This document shows, piece by piece, positions 1 to 7,493 of a stretch of 64,000 nt of DNA. Positions within the stretch are counted from its first letter, which is position 1. Each line of letters starts with the position of its first letter. This stretch comes from JACKFE01 sp050248735 (GTDB lineage Bacteria; Nitrospirota; Nitrospiria; Nitrospirales; UBA8639). Where the stretch lies: assembly GCA_050248735.1 (NCBI GenBank), contig JBFWRU010000008.1, positions 1 to 64,000 on the forward strand. Direction: 5' to 3'. Below the pieces are notes generated by a model. The model worked only from the letters and a program-made list of their open reading frames with translations. It searched no databases and had not been told where the DNA came from. Made by a program: the position numbers and the translations under genes.

Positions 1-355
1 ATGTGGATGGGAGAAGTCTCAAACCGTCTGTCCAGTAACTGGCAGATGCGAAGCGATGTCCCTCCACCCCCGACCCCTCGGAGCTTCTCAAGAATGACAA
101 GAAAAGACCATACAAGCGAAGCGAGTTTGTCCGCCGCCGGTGTCGGTGAACTGCGCAGGGCACCCGAAGGGACTTGCCACGGCCAAGCATTGCACAATGC
201 GTCTCGAAGAGCGCGACCTTTTTTGGGCCACTTTTGCCTCCACAACAAGAGTGACACCCTTCGGGATGTGCTAGGCAATACCTCGTCGTCCAGGGGCGAA
301 ACCCCGGCATCTAAGAAAAACGCTTTGATTCTTTCCAAATTGAAAGTCGAGAAAT
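1..355. other. intergenic, no gene seen
   Basis: No convincing gene lies in this stretch. An open frame runs through it on the plus strand, but it has no domain signature and continues antisense into the deaminase gene. A GGCCACTTTTGCC segment near 229-241 resembles one arm of the hairpin repeat at 11836-11861, so decayed repeat sequence may be present. Confidence 0.5.
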
Positions 356-865
356 CTATTTTTTCAGGGCATCGCGCTGGGCGGCCTTAAACAACGCATT
401 ACACTCTTCCTCCAGAATCCCGCCAATGACTGTGGTGTTCCGAAAGGGGGTACGGCGCGCCACCTCTTCAGCCCGAATATCGATCTGCCGCCACCCCAGT
501 TGTTGGAGAAACGGAATCGACGTGCCAAAGTACACGGTGGCAAAACCGGCCCATTCGATCGCACTCTGACACATGGGGCAGGGTTCAGCCGTCGTATACA
601 AATCCAGTGCGGTCCAATCGACCGGGGCATGCTTGGCCGCGCAACGATTGATCACATCGATTTCGCCGTGAATGGTTGGATTGCGGGAAGAACGGTTGTA
701 CCCTTTCGCGAGAACCTCTCCGGTTTCCCGGCGAACGATCACGGCCCCGAAGGGATACCGGGGGACCTTCTGCGCCATGGCAATGGCCAAGCGCATATAC
801 TCATCGGGACTCATCTTCTGTTGAGTACTCATACCAGGTTTTCCCAAATCTTTTTGTTTAGCCAT
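356..865 (-). CDS. nucleoside/cytidine deaminase family protein
   Basis: Zinc-dependent deaminase of the cytidine/guanine/tRNA-adenosine deaminase superfamily, 169 residues, a usual length for the family. The zinc-binding H-x-E is in TIHGEIDVINRC (about residues 65-76) and the second motif is PCPMCQSAIEWA (about 95-106), giving the His/Cys/Cys ligands and the catalytic Glu. It hydrolytically deaminates a base; the exact substrate (guanine, cytosine or another) cannot be read from the sequence. A second ATG at residue 12 is possible as start, and a third at residue 18 (MSPDEY) begins the part conserved in the truncated copy at 2830-3022. The gene is divergent from the hydrolase at 1091. Confidence 0.88.
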   Translation of the reverse strand: MAKQKDLGKPGMSTQQKMSPDEYMRLAIAMAQKVPRYPFGAVIVRRETGEVLAKGYNRSSRNPTIHGEIDVINRCAAKHAPVDWTALDLYTTAEPCPMCQSAIEWAGFATVYFGTSIPFLQQLGWRQIDIRAEEVARRTPFRNTTVIGGILEEECNALFKAAQRDALKK

Positions 866-1090
866 AATGGTCTCATTCCAAAACCCGTTTCCGTAAAACT
901 ACCACATCATCATTTTGGAGTCCTGAAAAAAGCCGAGGGAGTGGCACGCCGGCACCTGTCTCAGTCATATCCACTTCCAGCGCCAACCTCGCGGCCTTCG
1001 TTCTGAATCAATTGACTTTTGTGTCAAATCTGCCAAAATTCTTTCCGAAAACCCCGTTATCTCAATCAATGAAAACCCGATTTAAAGGAA

Positions 1091-2818
1091 ATGGACATGA
1101 CGCTGGATGAGTGTATTGAAAGTGGCGAACCCTTTCTCCGGGAGTCGGACGCGTCGGAACGCGGGCTGGTCGTGTTCGTCCATGGCTTCCTGCTGCAACC
1201 CAGAGACCATGCACCCCTTCTCAAAAAGTTGGCCGAGGATGAGGCTTTTCTTCACGACGACATCTTGCCCTTTCAATACGAGTCGAACAAATGGTCCAAC
1301 CGTGATCCGAAGGAAATCGCCGAAGAGTTGGCCACGCAAATCCACACACTGTGGCTCCAGCGTCAACCCAAGCGCCTATTTGTGTTAGCTCACAGTATGG
1401 GAGGGCTGCTCGCCCGCGCTGCGCTGGTGCATGGATTGCGAAAGGGTCACCCTTGGGCCAAAGCGGTGACCCGGTTGTGCTTATTGGAATCCACCAACCG
1501 GGGATACCGGCCCCACCGCCTGTGGCACAAAATCCAATTGTTTTTCGCACGAAAATTAGGTGTGGCGCGGCTAGCCAGAAGCGTGTTGGTGGGCTCCCGC
1601 TTTGTCGTGCGTGTCCGATTGGATTGGCTGGATACCTTCGCGCCGGTTAATACGACGCCTCCGGAATCCCGGGCCGGTTTTGAACCCGGTTCCGAAAAAG
1701 GTCCGGACAGTGCCGGGGCAACACCCGAATCGACCGGCACCAACGTGCCGCTCACCCCGCCGCCCACCATCCAACTGCTGGCGCACTCAAAATCACGTCC
1801 GGTGGTGTTCGGGGATGACAGCGATGATCTGTTAACCTGCGGCCGTGCCGAACAGCGCCGGATTCCCCACGTCAACCATTACACCATCGCCATGCTTCCG
1901 CCCGAGTCGGAACCCGACACGCAAAAATACATCCGCTTCGACCAGATCAAAGCGGCGCTGTTCGATCCGCTCACACCCACCAGCGTCGAGACCAAGACCT
2001 ATCCGGCAGTCAAGCTGGTGACATTTATCGTGCACGGGATCAGAGACTACGGAAAATGGTTGAGCACGTTGGAAACCGAGATCAAGGCCATCGATCCCGA
2101 AGCCAAAGTCTGGAAGAAGCGGTACCCGTACTTTAGCATTCTGAATTTTCTCCGTAGAACGGATCGCCTGACTAAAGTGAACGGCCTGGTCGAAGAATAT
2201 GGCGACCATCGCGTGGTCTATCCCAACGCCACGTTCGTGTGCTGCGGCCACAGTAACGGCACCTACCTGCTGGGCCACGCCATGCTCGAATTTCCGGGTG
2301 TCCGGTTCAAACGGGTCTTTCTCGCCGGGTCTGTGCTGCCACAGGAATTTGACTGGCGCACCATCGGCATTCGCAACCAGGTCCAACAGGTGCGCAACGA
2401 CATGGCCAACGCCGATGTCCCGGTGGGCTTTTTGTGCGCCGCCTTATCAAGCAGCCCGTTCCACCGTGATCTGGGCATCGGCGGATTCCGGGGATTCACG
2501 AAGAGGTTCGCAGGAACGGACTTTCACGAGACTGAATGGGTGGATGGCGGCCATGGGGCGGCGATCGAACCAACCCGACTGCCCAACGTGGCATCCTATT
2601 TGGTGAAGGGAACGCCGGTTAAGGCCGAGAATCCGGTGGGAGAAGTGAAAACCTGGTTGGCGTGGGTTCTCAAATTCGCAAAGTTGTGGGGCGCCGTCAT
2701 AACACTGCTCGTCATTGGAATAGGTGTGTTCATCATAGTGAATTGGCCGTTCCCGGGAAACCTGCTCCCGTTCGCCGCTTATCTCTTTGTCGTCATTCTT
2801 CTCCTTGCCCGCGTTTGA
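1091..2818 (+). CDS. tandem alpha/beta-hydrolase protein with C-terminal membrane anchor
   Basis: A 575-residue protein with two alpha/beta-hydrolase-like halves. The first has the oxyanion segment VVFVHGF (about 27-33) and a nucleophile elbow AHSMGG with Ser near 102. The second has FIVHGIRDYG (about 311-320) and a GHSNG elbow near 386-390. Two hydrophobic segments close to the C terminus (about 535-575) suggest a membrane anchor with the catalytic part in the cytoplasm or periplasm. Lipase/esterase activity is inferred; the substrate is unknown. The ATG at 1097 has a better spaced AAAGGA than the ATG at 1091, so the true start may be two codons later. The gene is bracketed by an intact and a truncated copy of the deaminase gene. 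Confidence 0.75.
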   Translation: MDMTLDECIESGEPFLRESDASERGLVVFVHGFLLQPRDHAPLLKKLAEDEAFLHDDILPFQYESNKWSNRDPKEIAEELATQIHTLWLQRQPKRLFVLAHSMGGLLARAALVHGLRKGHPWAKAVTRLCLLESTNRGYRPHRLWHKIQLFFARKLGVARLARSVLVGSRFVVRVRLDWLDTFAPVNTTPPESRAGFEPGSEKGPDSAGATPESTGTNVPLTPPPTIQLLAHSKSRPVVFGDDSDDLLTCGRAEQRRIPHVNHYTIAMLPPESEPDTQKYIRFDQIKAALFDPLTPTSVETKTYPAVKLVTFIVHGIRDYGKWLSTLETEIKAIDPEAKVWKKRYPYFSILNFLRRTDRLTKVNGLVEEYGDHRVVYPNATFVCCGHSNGTYLLGHAMLEFPGVRFKRVFLAGSVLPQEFDWRTIGIRNQVQQVRNDMANADVPVGFLCAALSSSPFHRDLGIGGFRGFTKRFAGTDFHETEWVDGGHGAAIEPTRLPNVASYLVKGTPVKAENPVGEVKTWLAWVLKFAKLWGAVITLLVIGIGVFIIVNWPFPGNLLPFAAYLFVVILLLARV

Positions 2819-2829
2819 AGGCCTAGGAT

Positions 2830-3022
2830 GCGATGCATGCTTGGCCGCACAACGATTGATCACATCGATTTCGCCGTGGATGGTCGGATTCCGGGAGGAA
2901 CGGTTGTACCCTTTCGCGAGAATCTCTCCAGTTGTCGGTCGAACGATCACCGCCCCGAATGGATATTGTGGCACCTTCTTGGCCATAGCAATGGCCAGGC
3001 GCACGTACTCATCGGGGCTCAT
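2830..3022 (-). pseudogene. truncated second copy of the nucleoside deaminase
   Basis: On the minus strand the frame starting at 3022 reads MSPDEYVRLAIAMAKKVP and continues to HGEIDVINRCAAKHA, closely matching residues 18 to about 80 of the intact deaminase at 356-865. Homology stops abruptly near 2830, about 12 bases beyond the stop codon of the hydrolase. The PCxxC zinc motif and the C-terminal half are missing, so no active enzyme can be made. The frame stays open into antisense hydrolase sequence to about 2447, but that extension is meaningless. The homology extends a few codons upstream of 3022. Confidence 0.85.
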
Positions 3023-3075
3023 GTTCTTTTGAGAACTCTTATCGAATGCTCCACAATCTCAAGGTCTATTGGGGA

Positions 3076-3963
3076 TTAATCATTTGGAGCAAGAAAATAG
3101 ATGGGTTTTAAGGGTAGGGCTTTTTTCTTTTCATCAGATAACTTTGCATAATACTCAATCCACAATTCTACCAGTCGTATTTGATCGATTAAGGTGATTC
3201 GGCGTCTTTCTTGTTGCCGTGCTAAAACACTAGCCTCTTTTGAGTAATTTCCCGTTGTGACATAAATTCCAACGTCATCTTCATTGATCAACGCCAGAAA
3301 CGATCGTAATTCTTCCACCCCAATATTATCTTTTCTCCGCTTGACCTGAACTTTAATTCTAGGTGGCTTTGTGCCCAGGGGATCGGTGTGGGCAACAATA
3401 TCAAGACCGGCATCTTTGCCAGGGGGAGAAATCCAACTCACGTAATACCCCATAGCCTCCAATAAGGCGGCCACTAAATCTTGCAAGTGGTAGGGGTCAA
3501 TATTCTCTAGATATTCTGAAATTTCTTTCCAAGCCTGCTCTTCAGCCTCCTCGAATGTAATGGTCGCTTCATGCTCTTGCGTGGAATCGGCAATTACCTC
3601 TACCTCCCGGTCTGGTTGAGCCTGACGCCATTGATGATACAAACGCGTGGCTTCTTGATAAAAATGCTCAGAGTTTGGGAAATTCTTTAAAGCCTCCTCG
3701 CCAATTTCAGTAATAGACCATATGCCTTTAGTTTTAGTCATCCATCCAGCCTTCACGGCGTCGACCGTAGCAAACCGAAGAATCTTATCGAATCGACGGC
3801 CACCACTTTCATATTCCCCCTTTTCGTGCTCTGTAAGGTCTATTTTCCCCACGAGTCTTTCTATGGCATTTCTAGCCTGAATGCCATCAGGGTTCGATAT
3901 CAGGACTTTGAAAAGCTCCTGAAGCATATACCCCGTTCTTTCACGAGTAATACCTTTACCCAT
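3076..3963 (-). CDS. mrr: Mrr-like restriction endonuclease
   Basis: A 295-residue protein with the Mrr architecture. An N-terminal winged-helix-like region spans about residues 10-90, and a C-terminal PD-(D/E)xK nuclease domain about 150-260. The nuclease core shows GKDAGLDIVAHTDP, with the catalytic Asp, followed by the KVQVKRRK strand. Mrr proteins are type IV enzymes that cleave modified DNA; here the role is inferred from the fold. The start codon overlaps the 3' end of hsdM by 8 bases, so translation is coupled. That makes it a working part of the restriction locus rather than a chance neighbour. Confidence 0.85.
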   Translation of the reverse strand: MGKGITRERTGYMLQELFKVLISNPDGIQARNAIERLVGKIDLTEHEKGEYESGGRRFDKILRFATVDAVKAGWMTKTKGIWSITEIGEEALKNFPNSEHFYQEATRLYHQWRQAQPDREVEVIADSTQEHEATITFEEAEEQAWKEISEYLENIDPYHLQDLVAALLEAMGYYVSWISPPGKDAGLDIVAHTDPLGTKPPRIKVQVKRRKDNIGVEELRSFLALINEDDVGIYVTTGNYSKEASVLARQQERRRITLIDQIRLVELWIEYYAKLSDEKKKALPLKPIYFLAPND

Positions 3964-5452
3964 CAGTACGTTCCTCCGTACCTAAATCATTAGCAATGAG
4001 GCGGAATTGTTCGAGGGCGGCTTCGAGGTCGTCGACGATTTCCTGGGCGATCACCTCGGGATCGGGAAGATTAGCGGAGTCTTCGAGGGAGTCGTCTTTG
4101 AGCCAGAAGAGGTCGAGGCTGGCTTTGTCGCGGGCGACTAACTCGTCATAGTCGTAACCCCGCCATCGGCCTTCAGGGGTTTTCTCAGACCACGTCGGCT
4201 TGCGAGCATGCCGATTGGACGCGTTGTAACACTTCACGAACTCATCCAGGTCTGCACGTTTTAACGGACCGGTTTTGAGAGTGAAATGTTTATTTGTTCG
4301 AAGGTCGTAGATCCACAGCTTTTGGGTGGATGCCGATTCCCCCCCAGGTCGTTTATCGAAAAACAACACATTGGCTTTCACGCCCTGGGCATAAAAGAGG
4401 CCCGTGGGTAGGCGCAGCAGCGTGTGCACATCGCACTCATGCAGAAGTTTCCGCCTGATGGTTTCTCCGGCGCCTCCTTCAAAGAGCACGTTGTCCGGCA
4501 CGACCACGGCAGCTCGCCCGTTTTGCTTCAGCAACGTTTTCACGTGCTGGACGAAGTTGAGCTGTTTGTTGGAGGTCGTGGCCCAGAAGTCATCCCGTTC
4601 CACAATGTCCCGTTCCTTAGAGACCTGGCCTTCTCCACCCACAATTGTCGTACTGCTCTTCTTTCCAAACGGCGGGTTGGTGAGCACAATGTTATAACGA
4701 TGGCCGGGATCAGCGGCCAAGGAGTCGCCCACGACAATGGGCTCGTATTCCTGACTCCCGATACCGTGGAGAAGCAAATTCATCGCGCACAAGCGGGCAA
4801 CGCCTTGGACCAGTTCACATCCCCTGAGGGTACTTTCCTTCAGTTCCTTCTTCTGGTCCTTCGTGAGATTCGGATTTTGCTTTACGAGGTAATCATGGGC
4901 CGCCAAGAGAAACCCGCCGGTCCCGCAGGCCGGATCACAAATGGTTTCGCTGGGTTTGGGGTGTATCACATCCACAATGGCTTGAATCAGCGGACGCGGA
5001 GTAAAGTACTGGCCTGCGCCGGTCTTGGTATCCTGCGCGTTCTTTTCCAGCAGACCTTCGTAGGCATCTCCTTTCACATCCGCACTCATGATCGACCAGG
5101 TTTCCTTATCGATTAGATCGACGATCAGGCGGCGAAGCTTGGCCGGGTCCTGGAACTTATTCTGGGCTTTCGTGAAGATGAGGCCGAGCAAGCTCTTTTC
5201 CTTGCCCAACTCTTCAAGAAGATGGCGGTAGTGGTCAAAAAGTTCGTCTCCATCCTTCTTTAACAGAATGGGCCAACTGTATTTACCTGGGATTCCACTG
5301 GGCTGGGAATAGGGCGGCTTTGTCCGCTCGTCAGCCATCTTGAGAAAAAGCAAATACGTCAACTGTTCGACGTAGTCGCCATAGCTCATCCCGTCGTCGC
5401 GCAGGACGTTACAATAGTTCCAGAGTTTTTGGACGATGGCCGAGGGACTCAT
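3956..5452 (-). CDS. hsdM: type I restriction-modification system, DNA methyltransferase subunit
   Basis: HsdM of 498 residues, the usual length. An N-terminal helical HsdM domain (about 1-130) is followed by an N6-adenine methyltransferase domain. The SAM-binding motif is DPACGTGGFLLAA and the catalytic motif is TNPPFGKK. It partners HsdS for sequence recognition and HsdR for cleavage, although those genes lie about 2 kb upstream, separated by a HEPN-like gene and an inserted small-gene block. A broken copy of this gene's first 40 codons is found at 6676-6794. The downstream mrr gene overlaps it by 8 bases. Confidence 0.95.
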   Translation of the reverse strand: MSPSAIVQKLWNYCNVLRDDGMSYGDYVEQLTYLLFLKMADERTKPPYSQPSGIPGKYSWPILLKKDGDELFDHYRHLLEELGKEKSLLGLIFTKAQNKFQDPAKLRRLIVDLIDKETWSIMSADVKGDAYEGLLEKNAQDTKTGAGQYFTPRPLIQAIVDVIHPKPSETICDPACGTGGFLLAAHDYLVKQNPNLTKDQKKELKESTLRGCELVQGVARLCAMNLLLHGIGSQEYEPIVVGDSLAADPGHRYNIVLTNPPFGKKSSTTIVGGEGQVSKERDIVERDDFWATTSNKQLNFVQHVKTLLKQNGRAAVVVPDNVLFEGGAGETIRRKLLHECDVHTLLRLPTGLFYAQGVKANVLFFDKRPGGESASTQKLWIYDLRTNKHFTLKTGPLKRADLDEFVKCYNASNRHARKPTWSEKTPEGRWRGYDYDELVARDKASLDLFWLKDDSLEDSANLPDPEVIAQEIVDDLEAALEQFRLIANDLGTEERTDG

Positions 5453-5508
5453 GCCGTTCTGGTGAGAAGGAAACCCATCGTGTACAATCGAATCAGAGTG
5501 GAGTGGAA

Positions 5509-5745
5509 ATGAACAAGAAACCTCTCATTGAAACCAATCTCCATCTGCAGAATCCCAAGGAATATCGGCAGGCGTTGATCATGAACGTTGCAAGTTCAAC
5601 CGCCATCGAGACCGGTGCTTCTGTGGAATCCGTCGAGAATATTCTGACTGGAAAGAAGAAAGACAAGCGAGCCAAGGGCGTCCACGGGTTTGATCACCGA
5701 CGCGGCCTGGGGTATGCTTATCGCGATGCCAGCTCGCGGGCATGA
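5509..5745 (+). CDS. conserved small protein of unknown function
   Basis: A 78-residue protein beginning MNKKPLIETN and containing a central SSTAIETGAS segment. The N-terminal half resembles short conserved proteins of unknown function that start with a K-K-P-L-I-E-T-N motif; I recognise no function. I chose the ATG at 5509; a GTG two codons earlier is in frame. A TACAAT element at about 5483-5488 could serve as a -10 box. The gene is divergent from hsdM, and its last 28 bases overlap the 3' end of the DUF4926 gene on the opposite strand. It is the only plus-strand gene inside the defence locus. Confidence 0.6.
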   Translation: MNKKPLIETNLHLQNPKEYRQALIMNVASSTAIETGASVESVENILTGKKKDKRAKGVHGFDHRRGLGYAYRDASSRA

Positions 5746-5954
5746 GTGATCTCCCGTTTACCCACAGGACGTACTTGGCTCGCTTCCAAGGTTACGACTG
5801 CAGCAGTTTTCCCTTCCAAGGTAGTAAATTCTACCTCGTAGGCTTGATTGTCCCGATAGACATGAACGATCGTACCGACATCTCCAGTTACAAGGCCTTC
5901 AGAGGGAACGTCAACGGCTAAAACAACTCGGTCATGTTCTTTGATCATGGTCAA
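5718..5954 (-). CDS. DUF4926 domain protein
   Basis: A 78-residue protein with the DUF4926 pattern: IKEHDRVVLAVDVP, then GDVGTIVHVYRDNQAYEVEF, then a C-terminal segment ending the small beta-barrel. The family is often found next to DUF6883 proteins, as here: its ATG overlaps the end of the DUF6883 gene by 4 bases (5951-5954), so the two are co-translated. An immunity or antitoxin role has been suggested by such pairing, but this is inference. Its 3' end overlaps the convergent gene at 5509-5745. Confidence 0.8.
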   Translation of the reverse strand: MTMIKEHDRVVLAVDVPSEGLVTGDVGTIVHVYRDNQAYEVEFTTLEGKTAAVVTLEASQVRPVGKREITHARELASR

Positions 5955-6295
5955 GGCTCCTGTTCTCGTGGATAGGCCGTCACCAAACGAGGCCGATTGT
6001 CGCCTTTATCAACAATCCATATGGTCCGCACGATGACGGTCTGACCCTTCGGCGTGAGTACCATACCATCAACAATATACTTCTGCCCGTACACAGATGT
6101 CATGCTTTTTGTCACTGGAGAGTCCCGTGCAACCTGTCGCAAAGCTTCAGCCAACGTCTCCCATGCCTCGCGCTTGAAACCCATGGCCGTAAAGAATGCC
6201 GCTTTTCCGAATCCGTCAGGATGAGCTACATCCAGCAGGTAATCCATCACCTTATCGGATTCGACAACAGCATGTTCACCATTGGGTAGGTTCAT
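5951..6295 (-). CDS. DUF6883 domain protein, putative partner of DUF4926
   Basis: A 114-residue protein with the DUF6883 features: MNLPNGEHAVVESDKVMDYL at the start, an FGKAAFF segment, and a C-terminal sheet with GQTVIVRTIWIVDKGDNRPRL. The family is small and of unknown function, usually encoded with DUF4926. The ATG at 6295 directly abuts the stop codon (6298-6296) of the truncated DUF5615 toxin stump, so this pair has been joined by recombination behind a DUF433-DUF5615 operon and may now be driven by that operon's promoter. A toxin-like role is possible but unproven. Confidence 0.78.
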   Translation of the reverse strand: MNLPNGEHAVVESDKVMDYLLDVAHPDGFGKAAFFTAMGFKREAWETLAEALRQVARDSPVTKSMTSVYGQKYIVDGMVLTPKGQTVIVRTIWIVDKGDNRPRLVTAYPREQEP

Positions 6296-6340
6296 TCAGC
6301 GCACACTTCGACAGATGCACGTATCGAGCAGGAGTTTCAC
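6296..6340 (-). pseudogene. DUF5615 (PIN-like) toxin, truncated after 14 codons
   Basis: Starting at a GTG that overlaps the stop codon of the DUF433 gene (GTGA), the minus strand reads VKLLLDTCICRSVR and then stops. This is the typical N terminus of DUF5615 PIN-like toxins, with the first acidic residue of the active site, but the remaining roughly 100 residues are gone. The next base begins the DUF6883 gene. The DUF433 antitoxin therefore lacks a functional cognate toxin here. The assignment rests on the short match plus the conserved gene order. Confidence 0.65.
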
Positions 6341-6588
6341 GAAGGTGATTCGACGAGGAGCGGCTCAATCCGTTCGTGACCGACGAGCCGGTGGGCATAG
6401 GCCAGACAGGCTTGGATATCCACTGGTTTTAACCACGGATACCCTTGAAGAATGGTTTCAGGTGTATCACCGGCTGCCAACATGCCGAGGACATGTTGGA
6501 CACCTAGGCGGCGTCCACGAATAATCGGCTTGCCAGCAAAAATTTGAGGATTCACCGTGATTCGTTTGAGAAGACCCTGTTCGTTCAT
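6337..6588 (-). CDS. DUF433 domain antitoxin
   Basis: An 83-residue DUF433 protein. The family pattern is clear: RITVNPQIFAGKPIIRGRRL, then VLGMLAAGDTPETILQGYPWL, and a helix with QACLAYAHRL. DUF433 proteins carry a helix-turn-helix and act as antitoxins and repressors for DUF5615 PIN-like toxins. The longer frame starts at 6630, but the ATG at 6588 is preceded by a well placed GAGG and matches the family start. The cognate toxin gene overlaps its stop codon but is reduced to 14 codons. Confidence 0.85.
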   Translation of the reverse strand: MNEQGLLKRITVNPQIFAGKPIIRGRRLGVQHVLGMLAAGDTPETILQGYPWLKPVDIQACLAYAHRLVGHERIEPLLVESPS

Positions 6589-6675
6589 GATCAACCTCGC
6601 TTGTATGCCTATAATAGCCCAGGCATGCAAAGAAGAAAACCGATAACTTGGGAAAAGGCCATTATATTTTATATT

Positions 6676-6794
6676 CGCCCATCAACCATCTTGAGGAACA
6701 GCAAATAGGTCAACTGCTCGCCATAGCTCATCCCGTCGTTGCGGAGGACGTTACAATAGTTTCAGCGTTTTTGGACGATTTGGTTTGAGACCAT
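6676..6794 (-). pseudogene. hsdM: hsdM 5' remnant
   Basis: The minus strand from the ATG at 6794 reads MVSNQIVQKR, stop, NYCNVLRNDGMSYGEQLTYL and onward. It matches the first 40 or so residues of the intact HsdM (SAIVQKLWNYCNVLRDDGMS), with a Trp-to-stop change, a 9-base in-frame deletion and several substitutions. Homology ends near 6676. The ATG lies three bases after the stop codon of the HEPN-like gene, exactly where hsdM would be expected in an hsdR-hsdS-HEPN-hsdM operon. It is therefore best read as the stump of the original hsdM. Confidence 0.85.
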
Positions 6795-6797
6795 GTC

Positions 6798-7490
6798 CTA
6801 TTCTGAGGTGTAAATTTGGTTAATGATCTCAGAAACGATTTCGAGTGTCATCAATGCTTGATTGTGGATCATGGCGGTCCCGTGAGCATACTCGTTCCGA
6901 AGCTTAGGCAGAGAGTCTGCAAGAAAATTCAAGAATTCCCCATTGCGGTCTGCGTCCGTCATCGTGACATCGGAATAATCGAGATCAATTTGTTTTAACT
7001 CTTTGGCATACATTTCATCGATTTTTTCCATTTCATAGCGCCGCAGTGCTCGCCGCTGGGCTGCCTCGTGCCATCTCCGAAATCCCCCGGGCGTAATATG
7101 GCCATGTTTGATTGCATAGCGCAGCAGGGGACTAAGCGTTGGTTTCCGGCCATCAGGATCTTCCTCTTGTAGTTCACATTCGTATTGCTTGCGAAGTGCC
7201 AATTCCAGGCACGCAAGCGCCTGATGTTCTGCAACAGGATGAAATCTGTAGACAAACCAGGCATAGAGATAGAGGTTCTTGGCAGTTTCAAACGCAGATG
7301 TAATTTTTTGGGGAACGGTCGAGTTAAGTTGTAATGTTGATACTTCCTGATGGAAATCCTTAATTTCAATTGGCCGACAGTTTTTCGTGTCAGGATCAAC
7401 CCTTATAAACGCAAGGTTTCTTGGGTCGGGCTCACTTACATGGGCCAAAGGTCTTAGGAAATCTGGGTTGAAAATTTCGGGAGCAGTCAT
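6798..7490 (-). CDS. HEPN-like protein in type I restriction operon
   Basis: A 230-residue, mostly helical protein not assigned to a named family. Near the C terminus it has KLRNEYAHGTAM, an R-N-x3-H (Rx4H) motif at about residues 198-203. That motif is the signature of HEPN-domain RNases such as those of toxin-antitoxin, abortive infection and restriction-linked systems. Its start lies 3 bases after the hsdS stop, so it is in the hsdR-hsdS transcript; its stop is three bases before the hsdM stump. A role as an RNase effector or regulator backing up restriction is inference. The alternative is a non-catalytic HEPN-fold accessory protein. Confidence 0.65.
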   Translation of the reverse strand: MTAPEIFNPDFLRPLAHVSEPDPRNLAFIRVDPDTKNCRPIEIKDFHQEVSTLQLNSTVPQKITSAFETAKNLYLYAWFVYRFHPVAEHQALACLELALRKQYECELQEEDPDGRKPTLSPLLRYAIKHGHITPGGFRRWHEAAQRRALRRYEMEKIDEMYAKELKQIDLDYSDVTMTDADRNGEFLNFLADSLPKLRNEYAHGTAMIHNQALMTLEIVSEIINQIYTSE

Positions 7491-7493
7491 TCT

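Noticed and set aside
1..390. 129-codon plus-strand open frame at the left edge
   Set aside because: It has no domain pattern, contains repeat-like sequence and runs antisense into the deaminase gene.
2447..3022. 191-codon minus-strand frame starting with deaminase sequence
   Set aside because: Only the first 65 codons match the deaminase; the remainder is antisense to the hydrolase gene. Annotated as a pseudogene of the matching part only.
4424..5116. 230-codon plus-strand frame inside hsdM
   Set aside because: Antisense shadow of a clear HsdM gene with all motifs.
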